Source of the DNA: Ravibacter sp964559125
Lineage (GTDB): Bacteria > Bacteroidota > Bacteroidia > Cytophagales > Spirosomataceae
DNA: 64,000 nucleotides
Direction of reading: 5' to 3'
NCBI GenBank assembly: GCA_964559125.1
Contig: CAZLGW010000003.1
Coordinates: forward strand, 62,001-126,000
The translations under genes and the position numbers were made by a program. Within the stretch, counting starts at the first letter, position 1. The number at the start of each line of letters is the position of its first letter. Below the pieces are notes generated by a model. The model saw only the letters and a program-made list of their open reading frames with translations. It ran no database searches and was not told where the DNA came from. Below, piece after piece: positions 34,591-43,778 of the stretch.

Positions 34591-37476
34591 ATGCAGTCTG
34601 AAAATGTAAAAAGAAGCAGGTATGCTGGCTCGCTGATCATGCGCATGACGGGGGCCTTATCGGTTATCCTGTTAAGCTCTCTCTCCGAAGTGAGGTCGCC
34701 CGGCGGTGTCGCGACTGACTTATATGTTCCTGAAGGGCTGAAAGCCGGCTTATGGGCTGAAAGTCCCATGTTTTACAATCCGACGAGCATAGACGTCGAC
34801 CACCGCGGGCGTATCTGGGTAGCGGAGGCCGTCAATTATCGCAGTTTCAAAAACAACTCTCCCGGTAAGCTGAGTCATCCCGAAGGCGACCGTGTGATGA
34901 TCTTGGAGGATACTGACGGCGACGGGAAGGCTGATAAATCGACTGTTTTCGTGCAGGATAAGGACCTGCAATCTCCTGTTGGGATAGCAGTGATCGGTAA
35001 TAAGGTCATTGTTTCTTCCGCTCCCTCGCTTATAGTTTATACTGACGAAGACGGCGATGACAAGCCTGATAAGAAGGAAGTTTTCCTGACCGGTTTCGGC
35101 GGGTACGATCACGATCATTCGCTGCACTCGGTCATTGCCGGCCCGGATGGGAAATGGTATTTCAATGTAGGAAACGCCGGTCCGCATATAGTAAAGGACC
35201 GGGCGGGATGGATGCTGCGTTCCGGAAGCGTTTACAACGGAGGAACCCCTTATAACAAAGACAATAAACCGGGTCTGGTAAGCGATGACGGCCGGATATG
35301 GACAGGCGGGCTGGCGCTTCGCGTCGATCCCGACGGGAAAGGACTGAAAGTGCTTGCTCACAATTTCCGGAATGCCTATGAATTTGCGGTTGACTCCTAC
35401 GGCAATATGTGGCAGAATGATAACGATGACGAAGTCGCGGCCTGTCGTACGTCGTGGCTCATGGAAGGCGGTAATGTAGGATTTTTCAGCGCCGACGGCA
35501 GCCGTACCTGGCGGGCTGACCAGCGGCCCGGCCAGGATATCTCCACCGCTCACTGGCACCAGGAAGATCCCGGCGTTATACCGTCGGGACATATTACAGG
35601 GACAGGCGCACCTACAGGACTGGCATTCTATGAAGACGATTTCCTTGGAAAGGAGTATCGCGGAATGGTATTAAGCGCAGATGCCGGCCGGAACGTGATA
35701 TTCGGGTTTAAACCGGCGCCTGAAGGAGCGGGATTTGATCTGTCGCACCGTATCAATTTTGCTTCTTCGCTCAGCGAATCTACTGAAAATTACCGTTGGG
35801 ATGCGTTGGATAATGACGACAGGAAATGGTTCAGACCCAGCGATGTGGCCGTCGGTACCGACGGCGCGGTTTATGTTGTAGACTGGTTTGACCCTATCGT
35901 AGGCGGGCACGCCATGCATGATACCACTGGCTACGGACGGATATACCGGGTTGCTCCCAAAAGCAAACGTCTTAAAACACCGGTATACGACCTCAATAAG
36001 ACAGAAGGACAGATTCAGGCGCTTTTGAGCCCGGCGGTAAATGTGCGTAATGCAGGGTTCGGCAGGTTGGTCAGCCAGGGAGACCGCGTGCTGCCGGAGG
36101 TGCTGCGTATAATGGAAAAAACTTCAAATCCTTATCACCGGGCAAGGATCATATGGTTGTTGCCAAGGCTCGGGAACCGTGGTGTCGAGAAAGCCAAAGA
36201 AATGCTCCGGAACAAAGACCCTGAGCTCCGCCTGGTAGCGTATAGGTCGTTGCGTTCTGTTTCGGAAGATATTTTGCCTTATGCCGGTATGCTGGCAGAC
36301 GATCCTTCTCCCGCTGTCCGCAGAGAGGTGGCTATATCCCTGCGCGATATCCCCTTGTCTTCCTGCCGGGATTTTCTGGTTCGCCTGGCTGACCGGTATG
36401 ACGGGCGGGATCGCTGGTATCTGGAAGCGCTCGGAGCCGGTATGGAGGGGAAGGAGTCAGCGTTGTATCCTGTGTTGTTGGAGCGTTTCGGGAAAGATCC
36501 GGGGCAGTGGGACCGGAGAATGGCGTCGCTGGTATGGCGCCTTCATCCCCCGGAATCTGTCGGGGCGCTTCAGAAGCGCGCGCTTCTCGGGGAGCTGACG
36601 GTTCAAGAAAGGAATGAGTCGATTGTCGCTCTGGCATTTATACCGGGTAAGCAGGCGGCCGAGGCAATGATCGACGTCAGGACGAAGGCGCAGAACCCGG
36701 AAGTTGCCGCCCATGCCGACTGGTGGCTTGCTTTCAGAGCGGGAAATGACTGGGCAGGATTTTACGAGACCAAAAAGCAGGTAGAAGAGCTTTCTGAAGA
36801 GGTTAAAGCATGGCGGCAGAAGATTACGTCTGCAAATATACCATTATCAGAGCAGGAAGCAGCTGCGGCAGCGCTTGCACGTGACCCTAACGGCGCCAGG
36901 CTGTTATTTCCCATGGCTGCCGGAAAACGGCTGTCGCCGGAGATAACTGAAGTGATCGCTGCGAATATCTTTTCGAATCCTGATCAGGCTGTAAGGGTAG
37001 TGGCGGGAGAATATTTTAAACGTTCGGAGGGAGAGCTGAGTTATAGCATCCCGGCAATTCTCAGGCTTCAGGGAGATCCTGCCGAGGGACGCCGGCTGTT
37101 TGCGGCGAGTTGTGCGTCCTGCCATAAGATGGGGAGTCTAACGGGAGCTGATGTCGGGCCGGACCTTACAGGCATCAGGAATAAGTTTGACCGGCGGGCG
37201 CTGCTCGATGCTATCGTGAATCCCGACGCTGACATTATGTTTGGTTATGAGCCGCTCATGATTACTATGAAAGACGGGAGTATCGTATATGGGTTCCTCC
37301 AAAGTGAAGGTGAGCGCCTGGTAGTGAAAGAGGCTTCGGGAAAACTTGTTACCGTGGCGGCGAAGGAGGTAGTAAGTCGTGAAAAGACGCGTACGCTTAT
37401 GCCCGATCCGGCAACATTGGGCCTCGAAGAGCAGAAACTGGCTGATATTGTTGCTTTTTTGACTCGTGGGGAATAG
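34591..37476 (+). CDS. PVC-type cytochrome-c-bearing membrane-bound sugar dehydrogenase-like protein
   Basis: About 961 residues from the ATG at 34591, chosen over an upstream TTG; a signal or anchor segment follows (MTGALSVILLSSLSEV). Residues 40-480 are a beta-propeller of the sorbosone/glucose-dehydrogenase type (VPEGLKAGLWAESPMFYNPTS, HDHSLHSVIAGPDGKWYFN, GTDGAVYVVDWFDP). HEAT-like helical repeats follow to about residue 820. The C-terminal heme-c domain has CASCH (Cys841, Cys844, His845) and a typical GPDLTGI after it. This architecture was first noted in Planctomycetes-Verrucomicrobia and is common in Bacteroidota. It likely oxidises a sugar in the periplasm and passes electrons to its own heme. 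Confidence 0.9.
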   Translation: MQSENVKRSRYAGSLIMRMTGALSVILLSSLSEVRSPGGVATDLYVPEGLKAGLWAESPMFYNPTSIDVDHRGRIWVAEAVNYRSFKNNSPGKLSHPEGDRVMILEDTDGDGKADKSTVFVQDKDLQSPVGIAVIGNKVIVSSAPSLIVYTDEDGDDKPDKKEVFLTGFGGYDHDHSLHSVIAGPDGKWYFNVGNAGPHIVKDRAGWMLRSGSVYNGGTPYNKDNKPGLVSDDGRIWTGGLALRVDPDGKGLKVLAHNFRNAYEFAVDSYGNMWQNDNDDEVAACRTSWLMEGGNVGFFSADGSRTWRADQRPGQDISTAHWHQEDPGVIPSGHITGTGAPTGLAFYEDDFLGKEYRGMVLSADAGRNVIFGFKPAPEGAGFDLSHRINFASSLSESTENYRWDALDNDDRKWFRPSDVAVGTDGAVYVVDWFDPIVGGHAMHDTTGYGRIYRVAPKSKRLKTPVYDLNKTEGQIQALLSPAVNVRNAGFGRLVSQGDRVLPEVLRIMEKTSNPYHRARIIWLLPRLGNRGVEKAKEMLRNKDPELRLVAYRSLRSVSEDILPYAGMLADDPSPAVRREVAISLRDIPLSSCRDFLVRLADRYDGRDRWYLEALGAGMEGKESALYPVLLERFGKDPGQWDRRMASLVWRLHPPESVGALQKRALLGELTVQERNESIVALAFIPGKQAAEAMIDVRTKAQNPEVAAHADWWLAFRAGNDWAGFYETKKQVEELSEEVKAWRQKITSANIPLSEQEAAAAALARDPNGARLLFPMAAGKRLSPEITEVIAANIFSNPDQAVRVVAGEYFKRSEGELSYSIPAILRLQGDPAEGRRLFAASCASCHKMGSLTGADVGPDLTGIRNKFDRRALLDAIVNPDADIMFGYEPLMITMKDGSIVYGFLQSEGERLVVKEASGKLVTVAAKEVVSREKTRTLMPDPATLGLEEQKLADIVAFLTRGE

Positions 37477-37513
37477 TGGGAGGTAATATTTATAAACTTA
37501 AGCACAGAACCGC

Positions 37514-38302
37514 ATGGATCTATGGCTGACAGATAAGAAGATCGTAATTATCGGCGGGACGACAGGAATAGGCCTATCGGCTGCAAAAGCCTTTGTCGGG
37601 CATGGCGCCAGCGTGGTGGTAGTCGGGATCGACGAATATACCTGCAGCATGGCCGAAGACGACCTCCGGGGTAAAGGAGTAGGCATGGTTGGAGATGCAA
37701 GGGAAGATGATACTGCAATTGATGCCATTGAGTTGTGTATCAATGTGTTTGGAGGTTTTGACGGACTTTACCATGTGGCAGGTGGGAGCGGACGCAGGTT
37801 TGGCGACGGACCCCTGCATAGTATCTCCAGAGACGCCTGGGAGCAGACTTTTAACCTGAACCTTACCTCCCTGATGCTTTCCAATAAAGCCGCCGTAGAA
37901 GCATTTATGCGCCTCGGGCAAAGAGGGACCATTCTCAACATGACTTCCGTGCTGGGCTATTCACCGTCGCCTGAATATTTTTCGACTCATGCCTATGCGG
38001 CCTCAAAATCGGCAGTTCAGGGTTTTGTGAGGTCGGTGGCCTCGTACTATGCGAAGTATAATATCAGGGTGAATGCGATTGCACCGGCGCTGGTAGAGAC
38101 GCCCATGTCGGAAAGAGCCTGCAATGATGAGAACATTCTTTCATTTATACAGACCAAACAGCCCCTGGATGGCGGCAGGGTAGGAGACGTGACCGACCTG
38201 GACGGCGCGGCAATCTATTTCATGTCGGATGCATCGGGATTTACGACCGGACAGGTACTCTCGGTCGACGGCGGATGGAGCCTTAGTGAAGGACAGATCT
38301 GA
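37514..38302 (+). CDS. SDR-family oxidoreductase
   Basis: 262 residues. The cofactor motif is IGGTTGIG at 13-20, and Ser145, Tyr161 and Lys165 (YAASK) make the catalytic set. The usual NNAG is replaced by HVAGG (87-91), a change tolerated in some SDR groups. The end, TTGQVLSVDGGWSLSE, is typical. It lies between the heme-bearing dehydrogenase and the ROK kinase in the sugar cluster, eight bases ahead of the latter. It probably oxidises or reduces one hydroxyl/keto group of the pathway intermediate; the substrate is unknown. Confidence 0.9.
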   Translation: MDLWLTDKKIVIIGGTTGIGLSAAKAFVGHGASVVVVGIDEYTCSMAEDDLRGKGVGMVGDAREDDTAIDAIELCINVFGGFDGLYHVAGGSGRRFGDGPLHSISRDAWEQTFNLNLTSLMLSNKAAVEAFMRLGQRGTILNMTSVLGYSPSPEYFSTHAYAASKSAVQGFVRSVASYYAKYNIRVNAIAPALVETPMSERACNDENILSFIQTKQPLDGGRVGDVTDLDGAAIYFMSDASGFTTGQVLSVDGGWSLSEGQI

Positions 38303-38310
38303 GATGGTAT

Positions 38311-39234
38311 ATGGATAGTGAAAAGATACATGCAAATGCAATTGGTATTGACCTCGGCGGTACCCGTATAAAGGGCGTATTACTGGAATGCCGTTCGGGA
38401 AACCTGCTTCATAGCGAGATCATGCAAACCGACGAAAGTCAGCCGGAGAGCTGGCAGAACGCTGTGATGGAAATAGAAAAGCGCCTGTATGCCTGTTCGG
38501 AGGGGCCTGTGGCGGGAGTTGGCATCGCAGCTCCCGGGTTGGCAGGTGCCGACGGGCGGTCGATAGCGAATATGCCGGGCAGGATGTCGGGACTGGAGAA
38601 TTTCGACTGGGCTGGTTTTCTCCAAAAGCCCGTCAGTATTTTGAATGATGCTCATGCCGCACTTTTCGCCGAGGCGCATTACGGATGCGGAAAAGGGCTT
38701 GATAACATAGTGATGCTGACCCTCGGCACGGGGGTAGGCGGTGGCTTATGGTTAAACGGAAAGCTTTATGAGGGATTCCTGAAAAGGGCAGGCCATCTCG
38801 GGCATATTTCCCTGGACAGCCGGGGGATTGATCCGGATATTACGCAGATTCCGGGAAGTCTGGAGAATGCGATCGGTAACGCAACAGTGCCAGCCAGATC
38901 ATTTAACAGGTACCGGGATACCGAGATGCTCGTAAAAGCGTACGAACTAGGGGAGCCCCTGGCCAGCCTGGTATGGCTTAATTCTGTCCGTGACCTTGCA
39001 GTGGCTATTGCATCCCTGATTAATACCTTTGCCCCCGACCTGGTGATCATCGGCGGGGGGATTACGCTTGCCGGAGAATCCCTTTTCGGACCTCTGCAGC
39101 AGTTCCTCGACGTATTTGAATGGCGGCCGTCCGGAAATGCAACCCCGGTAAAAAGAGCTTTTTTTGACGAATGGTCGGGTGCAGTAGGCGCCGCGGCCGG
39201 AGTCGTTTACCCCATAAGACAGAAGTATATATGA
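38311..39234 (+). CDS. ROK-family sugar kinase without the usual zinc cysteines
   Basis: 307 residues. The phosphate-binding motif IGIDLGGTRIKGV is near the N-terminus, the catalytic base is Asp113 in NDAHAA, and LTLGTGVGGGLWLNG is the second ATP-site motif. The normal ROK signature G-H-x-x-(9)-C-x-C-G-x-x-G-C is incomplete here: after GHLGHISLDSRG (His164) there are no cysteines, and IDPDITQIPGSLENAIG fills the space. It therefore lacks the structural zinc site. It probably phosphorylates a sugar or amino sugar arriving through the MFS importer. Its stop overlaps the SIS gene start as ATGA. Confidence 0.9.
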   Translation: MDSEKIHANAIGIDLGGTRIKGVLLECRSGNLLHSEIMQTDESQPESWQNAVMEIEKRLYACSEGPVAGVGIAAPGLAGADGRSIANMPGRMSGLENFDWAGFLQKPVSILNDAHAALFAEAHYGCGKGLDNIVMLTLGTGVGGGLWLNGKLYEGFLKRAGHLGHISLDSRGIDPDITQIPGSLENAIGNATVPARSFNRYRDTEMLVKAYELGEPLASLVWLNSVRDLAVAIASLINTFAPDLVIIGGGITLAGESLFGPLQQFLDVFEWRPSGNATPVKRAFFDEWSGAVGAAAGVVYPIRQKYI

Positions 39235-40064
39235 CAAGCCTTTCGAAACAGTATCTGGACAGAGCCCGTGCTCTTTTAGATACAGTGGAACTTCAGCAGG
39301 ATGCTATCAGGCAGGCTGCATCCTGGTTCAGCCAGACGATACTGGCTGGCCGGATGGTACATGTTTTCGGCAGTGGCCACAGCCGGATCATGGTTGAAGA
39401 GATGTGGCCCCGTTACGGATCTTTTCCGGGGTTTAACCCTATCGTGGAATTATCGCTCACTTTCCATAACCTCGTGGTAGGCGCAAACGGACAGCGCCAG
39501 GCCATGTTCCTGGAGAACGTTCCCGGCCTGGCTCAAAGGATACTCCGGAATTTTGATCTGTCGGACCAGGATTCCGCCCTGATCATTTCATCAGGAGGAT
39601 GCAATCTGGTGCCGGTAGAGATGGCGGAGCATTTACAGAAAGCCGGTGTAAAGGTGGTGGCCGTCGTTACGCTTCAGCATGCGATAGAAAGCAAAAGCCG
39701 ACGCCCCGATGGTAAGAAACTGACGGACTTTGCTGATCTGGTTCTGGATACCGGCGCGCCTGCCGGAGATGCAATGGTGGAAGTCCCCGGCCTGGAAACT
39801 CCCGTAGCGCCGGGCTCTACTGTAGGAGGAGCGGCTCTTATCAACAGTATTAAAGCCGAGCTGGCCGGCCTTCTTACGGCTGCCGGCCGTCCGCCCAAGG
39901 TACTCACTGCCGCCAGTAAAGTAGGAGCGGAGCGTGCCACAGAACTCTTTGAAGCCGCCTATGACGAGCATGCCCACCGTATCGCCCGGCTGTATGCCAA
40001 AGTAGGCTATCCGTCGTATGTGAGTCAAAATACCCCGGGTAGCCAGGAAAGTTCAGATTACTGA
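39231..40064 (+). CDS. SIS-domain sugar isomerase-like protein (UPF0309-type)
   Basis: 277 residues from the ATG at 39231, which overlaps the ROK stop as ATGA. The SIS fold is clear: GRMVHVFGSGHSRIMVEEMW, then ALIISSGGCNLVPVEMAEHL and GVKVVAVVTLQHAI. This shape matches the sugar-isomerase group once called UPF0309 in Firmicutes and Bacteroidota. SIS proteins bind phosphosugars and isomerise or deaminate them; following a ROK kinase the substrate would be the freshly phosphorylated sugar. Its stop overlaps the next ATG (TGATG). Confidence 0.9.
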   Translation: MTSLSKQYLDRARALLDTVELQQDAIRQAASWFSQTILAGRMVHVFGSGHSRIMVEEMWPRYGSFPGFNPIVELSLTFHNLVVGANGQRQAMFLENVPGLAQRILRNFDLSDQDSALIISSGGCNLVPVEMAEHLQKAGVKVVAVVTLQHAIESKSRRPDGKKLTDFADLVLDTGAPAGDAMVEVPGLETPVAPGSTVGGAALINSIKAELAGLLTAAGRPPKVLTAASKVGAERATELFEAAYDEHAHRIARLYAKVGYPSYVSQNTPGSQESSDY

Positions 40065-41434
40065 TGGGAACAATTATCAACCCGCTTCATATACCTCTTC
40101 ATGCCCGCACGGATATCCTGGTGGCGGGAGCGGGATCGGCCGGTTGCTGCGCCGCCCTGGCCGCTTCCGAAAGCGGGCGGTGCTCGGTCATGCTGCTGGA
40201 ACGCTACGGGTTTCCCGGAGGGACGTCTACCCAGATGCTGGATACTTTCTACGGATTTTTTACACCCGGCGAGACACCGCGAAAAATTATCGGCGGATGG
40301 CCTGATCGTGTGGTGGATGAGCTTCAGAAAGAGGGAAGCATTTTTCTCCGGCCTAATACTTACGGCGCAGGTACGGGAGTTAACTACAACCCGGAACGCC
40401 TCAAGGTAATATGGGATAAGCTTATCCTTCAGCAGGGAGTTGAGTATCTTCTACACGCTACCCTGGTAGATGTTATTCCTGAAAATGAGGGCTATACCTG
40501 TATTTTCTGGACCAAAGGCGGGTTTTACAGGGTAATTGCCCGGCGTGTGATTGATGCGACCGGCGATGCCGATTTTTCGCATCTTGCCGGTTTTGACTAC
40601 GAAATAGCCGGGGAATCTGAGCCGGCACAGAGCATGACCACAACATTCCGGATGTCTAATGTAGATCTTGAAGAATACAAAAGAGCCGGGGGAAAAAAGA
40701 AGCTTATGCAGCAAATGAAAGATGCCGTGGCAGACGGGCGTCACCCCCTTCCCCGCAAAGAAGGCTCCGCTCATGAGATGAATGCCCGAAAATGTATTTC
40801 TACCGTAGCCGTAAAAGTGGCCGGGTATTCGGGGCTCAGCGCGGCAGATCTTACAAAAGCAGAGGTCGAAGGCAGGAAGCAGGCTTTTATCTATGAGCGG
40901 TTTTTCCAGCAGGAGATACCGGGATTTGAACACTCCGATATCATAGGGTTGTCGACCCAGATAGGTATCCGTGAAACCAGGCGTGTGTATGGTGAGCACA
41001 GGCTGACAAAAGAGGAGTGTATGGCTGCGAAAATCGGGACAGACAGTATTTTCCTGTGCGGCGCTCCCATCGAGGATCACAGATATGATCCGGAAAACGG
41101 GCAGGAAACACATTGGGAATATATTCCCGGAACCGGGATATATGGAGTTCCTTATGGTTGTATAGTGCCGAAAGGAAGCGTTACGGCCTGGGTCGTGGGA
41201 CGGTGCTTTTCGGCTACTCACGATGCGCATGCTTCCTGCCGTTCGATGGCGCAGACAATGTCAATGGGGCAGGCGGCCGGGTTTGCCGCCGTTCAGTCGC
41301 TCGAAAACGATGAGGCTGCAAACGATATTTCGGTAGCAACACTCAGAGAATCCCTTTTCTCCGGGGGCGTTGTGCTCGAAATCCCGGGTAAAACAGCAGA
41401 TACGGGCCGCGACGGCTGGTCAAACAACAGGTAA
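40064..41434 (+). CDS. FAD-dependent oxidoreductase (FAD_oxidored family)
   Basis: 456 residues. The dinucleotide-binding motif is ILVAGAGSAGCCAALAASES, then the acidic/basic pair LLERYGFPGG. Later family stretches are RRVIDATGDADFSHLAG, IIGLSTQIGIRETRRVYGEH and FSATHDAHASCRSMAQTM near the C-terminus. No signal or membrane segment is seen, so it works in the cytoplasm. Members of this family sit in sugar and sugar-acid operons without a well-defined reaction; here it is translationally coupled to the SIS gene and followed by a phosphotriesterase-family hydrolase gene. Confidence 0.9.
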   Translation: MGTIINPLHIPLHARTDILVAGAGSAGCCAALAASESGRCSVMLLERYGFPGGTSTQMLDTFYGFFTPGETPRKIIGGWPDRVVDELQKEGSIFLRPNTYGAGTGVNYNPERLKVIWDKLILQQGVEYLLHATLVDVIPENEGYTCIFWTKGGFYRVIARRVIDATGDADFSHLAGFDYEIAGESEPAQSMTTTFRMSNVDLEEYKRAGGKKKLMQQMKDAVADGRHPLPRKEGSAHEMNARKCISTVAVKVAGYSGLSAADLTKAEVEGRKQAFIYERFFQQEIPGFEHSDIIGLSTQIGIRETRRVYGEHRLTKEECMAAKIGTDSIFLCGAPIEDHRYDPENGQETHWEYIPGTGIYGVPYGCIVPKGSVTAWVVGRCFSATHDAHASCRSMAQTMSMGQAAGFAAVQSLENDEAANDISVATLRESLFSGGVVLEIPGKTADTGRDGWSNNR

Positions 41435-41446
41435 GTCACTTAGATA

Positions 41447-42412
41447 ATGGGTTTTATTAGAACTGTCAACGGCGATATCCGCCCGGAGGAAGCAGGAGTT
41501 TGTTATTCGCATGAGCATATTATTATCGAAAAGAGTTTTCCGACGCTTGCCAATCCTGATTTCCTGATAAATGATGTAGAAAAGGTAACAGAAGAGTTGT
41601 CGGGCCTGTACGGCGCCGGTTGCCGTACCATGATCGATACCATGCCGGTAAACTGTGGCCGGAATGTGATGAAGCTGGCGGAAGTATCCGGGCAGTCGGG
41701 GATACAGATAGTAGCCCCTACAGGTATACATCTCGAAATCTATTACCCACCGTCGCATTGGCGCTATTCTTATACAGATAATGAGCTTGCAGGCTTGCTT
41801 GTGGCTGATATTGAGGAAGGTATAGATATTTTCGATTACAACGGTCCCGTGGTCAGAAGGACCGGCCACAAGGCGGGACTCATCAAGCTGGCTACAGGAG
41901 ACGACAGGATCACAGAGCACCAGCAGAAGATTTTCAGGGCTGTTGCACAGGCCCACCTGGAAACCGGGGCGCCGGTGCTTACGCATACCAATGCCGGAAA
42001 GCTTGCATTGGAGCAGGTAGAGCTGTTTCACAAGCTGGGAGTCGATCTTTCGCACGTTGTGATTTGTCATGTCGACCGTTACAAGGATGCCGGGTATCAT
42101 CGTGATTTGCTGCAAAGCGGCGTAAGCGTTGAATACGATAGTGCATTCCGTTGGAAGGAAGGGGAAGAGAATTGGACTTACCGGTTACTGGAGGTGCTGC
42201 TTCCGGAATTTCCCCGGCAGATTACGGTTGGGATGGATGCGGCGCGGAATACCTATTGGAGGAGTTATGGAGGAAAGCCGGGCCTGGATTTTCTGATGAC
42301 CACCTTTCGCAGGGAGCTGATCAGCCGCGGGCTCGGGGGATATTGGGACGACATGATGGTGAAAAACCCCGCCTCGGTTTTTTCTTTCAGAAAGAGCAGC
42401 CGGGAAAGTTGA
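41447..42412 (+). CDS. Phosphotriesterase-family metal hydrolase (probable lactonase)
   Basis: 321 residues. The dinuclear metal site of the amidohydrolase fold is complete: His22 and His24 in SHEH, Lys147 in GLIKLAT as the carboxylated lysine, His180 in LTHTNAG, His208 in ICHVD, and Asp264 in GMDAARN. Members of this branch include lactonases and enzymes that act on phospho-sugar lactones. In a cluster with sugar dehydrogenases and a kinase a lactone from an oxidised sugar is a sensible substrate. It follows the FAD oxidoreductase by 12 bases. Confidence 0.93.
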   Translation: MGFIRTVNGDIRPEEAGVCYSHEHIIIEKSFPTLANPDFLINDVEKVTEELSGLYGAGCRTMIDTMPVNCGRNVMKLAEVSGQSGIQIVAPTGIHLEIYYPPSHWRYSYTDNELAGLLVADIEEGIDIFDYNGPVVRRTGHKAGLIKLATGDDRITEHQQKIFRAVAQAHLETGAPVLTHTNAGKLALEQVELFHKLGVDLSHVVICHVDRYKDAGYHRDLLQSGVSVEYDSAFRWKEGEENWTYRLLEVLLPEFPRQITVGMDAARNTYWRSYGGKPGLDFLMTTFRRELISRGLGGYWDDMMVKNPASVFSFRKSSRES

Positions 42413-42499
42413 GGAAATTCAGACATACGGTTACAGTAAGTCACTGGAGTAAATTGTTTTTATAAGCAATAACACGGTTTCACCCTATTCACCATTTCA

Positions 42500-43759
42500 A
42501 TGAGGACACCTCTTCCGCGTTCACGTTGGTATCGCATCATCCCGATCGCTTTTATTACCTATAGCCTTGCTTACCTCGACCGGGCCAACTTCGGCTTTGC
42601 TGCGGCCGGCGGGATGACCGAAGATCTTAATATCACGAAGGGAATGTCTTCCCTTTTAGGCTCGCTGTTTTTCCTGGGGTATTTCTTTTTCCAGATACCG
42701 GGAGCGCATTACGCTGCTCATAAAAGCGCGAAAAAGCTGATTTTCTGGTCGCTGATCCTATGGGGTGGACTTGCCGCTGCGACGGGCATGGTGAGCAATA
42801 CCGGATCGCTGATCGCCATAAGATTCCTGCTCGGGGTAGTAGAAAGTGCGGTAATGCCGGCGATGGTGATCCTGCTTAGCCAGTGGTTTACCAAGGCTGA
42901 ACGCTCAAGGGCCAATACCTTTCTTATCCTGGGAAACCCCGTCACGGTTTTATGGATGTCGGTGCTTTCAGGTTACCTGATCAGCTCATTCGGATGGCGG
43001 GGAATGTTTATCATCCAGGGGCTCCCCGGCGTATTGTGGGCTTTTGTCTGGTGGAAGCTGATCAGTGAGAAACCATCGGAAGCAGAATGGCTTACTCCTG
43101 CCGAACGCCAGGCTGTAGAAGATGAGCTGCAATCGGAACAACAGGGTATAAAGCCGGTCAAAAACTATGCGCAGGCATTCAAATCAAAACCGGTTGTGCT
43201 GCTGTGTATGCAGTATTTTTTATGGAGCCTCGGAGTCTACGGATTCGTCATGTGGCTGCCTTCTATTATTAAATCGGCTCCGGATATGGACATTGTGACA
43301 ACCGGGTGGCTTTCGTCGGTGCCCTATCTGCTGGCTATTGCCGGTATGCTGGCGGCGTCCTATTTTTCTGATAAATCGCTGAACCGGCGGGTTTTTATCT
43401 GGCCTTTCCTGGTAATTGCATCGCTGGCCTTCCTGGGGATCTATCTCGGCGGGGCAGATCATTTCTGGTTTTCATTTGTTTTACTCGTTATCGCAGGCGG
43501 GGCTCTGTATGCGCCTTACGGTCCTTTCTTTGCCGTTATAACAGAAATACTGCCGCGTAACGTAGCGGGAGGAGCGATCGGCCTGATCAACAGCATGGGG
43601 GCGTTGGGGTCTTTTGTGGGGGCCTACCTGGTGGGGTATCTCAATAGTGTTACCGGCAATTTCGATGCATCTTATATCCTGATGTCCGTAGCTGTTTTCC
43701 TCGCGGCTTTGCTGACGCTGATGGTGGTCAAAAAACCGGAAGTAGCTGATGCTGCATAA
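42500..43759 (+). CDS. MFS transporter, anion/sugar-acid:cation symporter (ACS) type
   Basis: 419 residues with about 12 hydrophobic segments. The N-terminus RIIPIAFITYSLAYLDRANF is the signature of the ACS family (hexuronate, galactarate and phthalate importers), and GVVESAVMPAMVILLSQWF is the conserved region in helix 4. It would bring a sugar acid or similar anion across the inner membrane with a proton or cation. It is the last gene of the cluster, 87 bases after the hydrolase gene. Nothing in it defines the substrate, though the family hints at an acidic sugar. Confidence 0.93.
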   Translation: MRTPLPRSRWYRIIPIAFITYSLAYLDRANFGFAAAGGMTEDLNITKGMSSLLGSLFFLGYFFFQIPGAHYAAHKSAKKLIFWSLILWGGLAAATGMVSNTGSLIAIRFLLGVVESAVMPAMVILLSQWFTKAERSRANTFLILGNPVTVLWMSVLSGYLISSFGWRGMFIIQGLPGVLWAFVWWKLISEKPSEAEWLTPAERQAVEDELQSEQQGIKPVKNYAQAFKSKPVVLLCMQYFLWSLGVYGFVMWLPSIIKSAPDMDIVTTGWLSSVPYLLAIAGMLAASYFSDKSLNRRVFIWPFLVIASLAFLGIYLGGADHFWFSFVLLVIAGGALYAPYGPFFAVITEILPRNVAGGAIGLINSMGALGSFVGAYLVGYLNSVTGNFDASYILMSVAVFLAALLTLMVVKKPEVADAA

Positions 43760-43778
43760 GCAAGCGTGCCTGCAAGTA

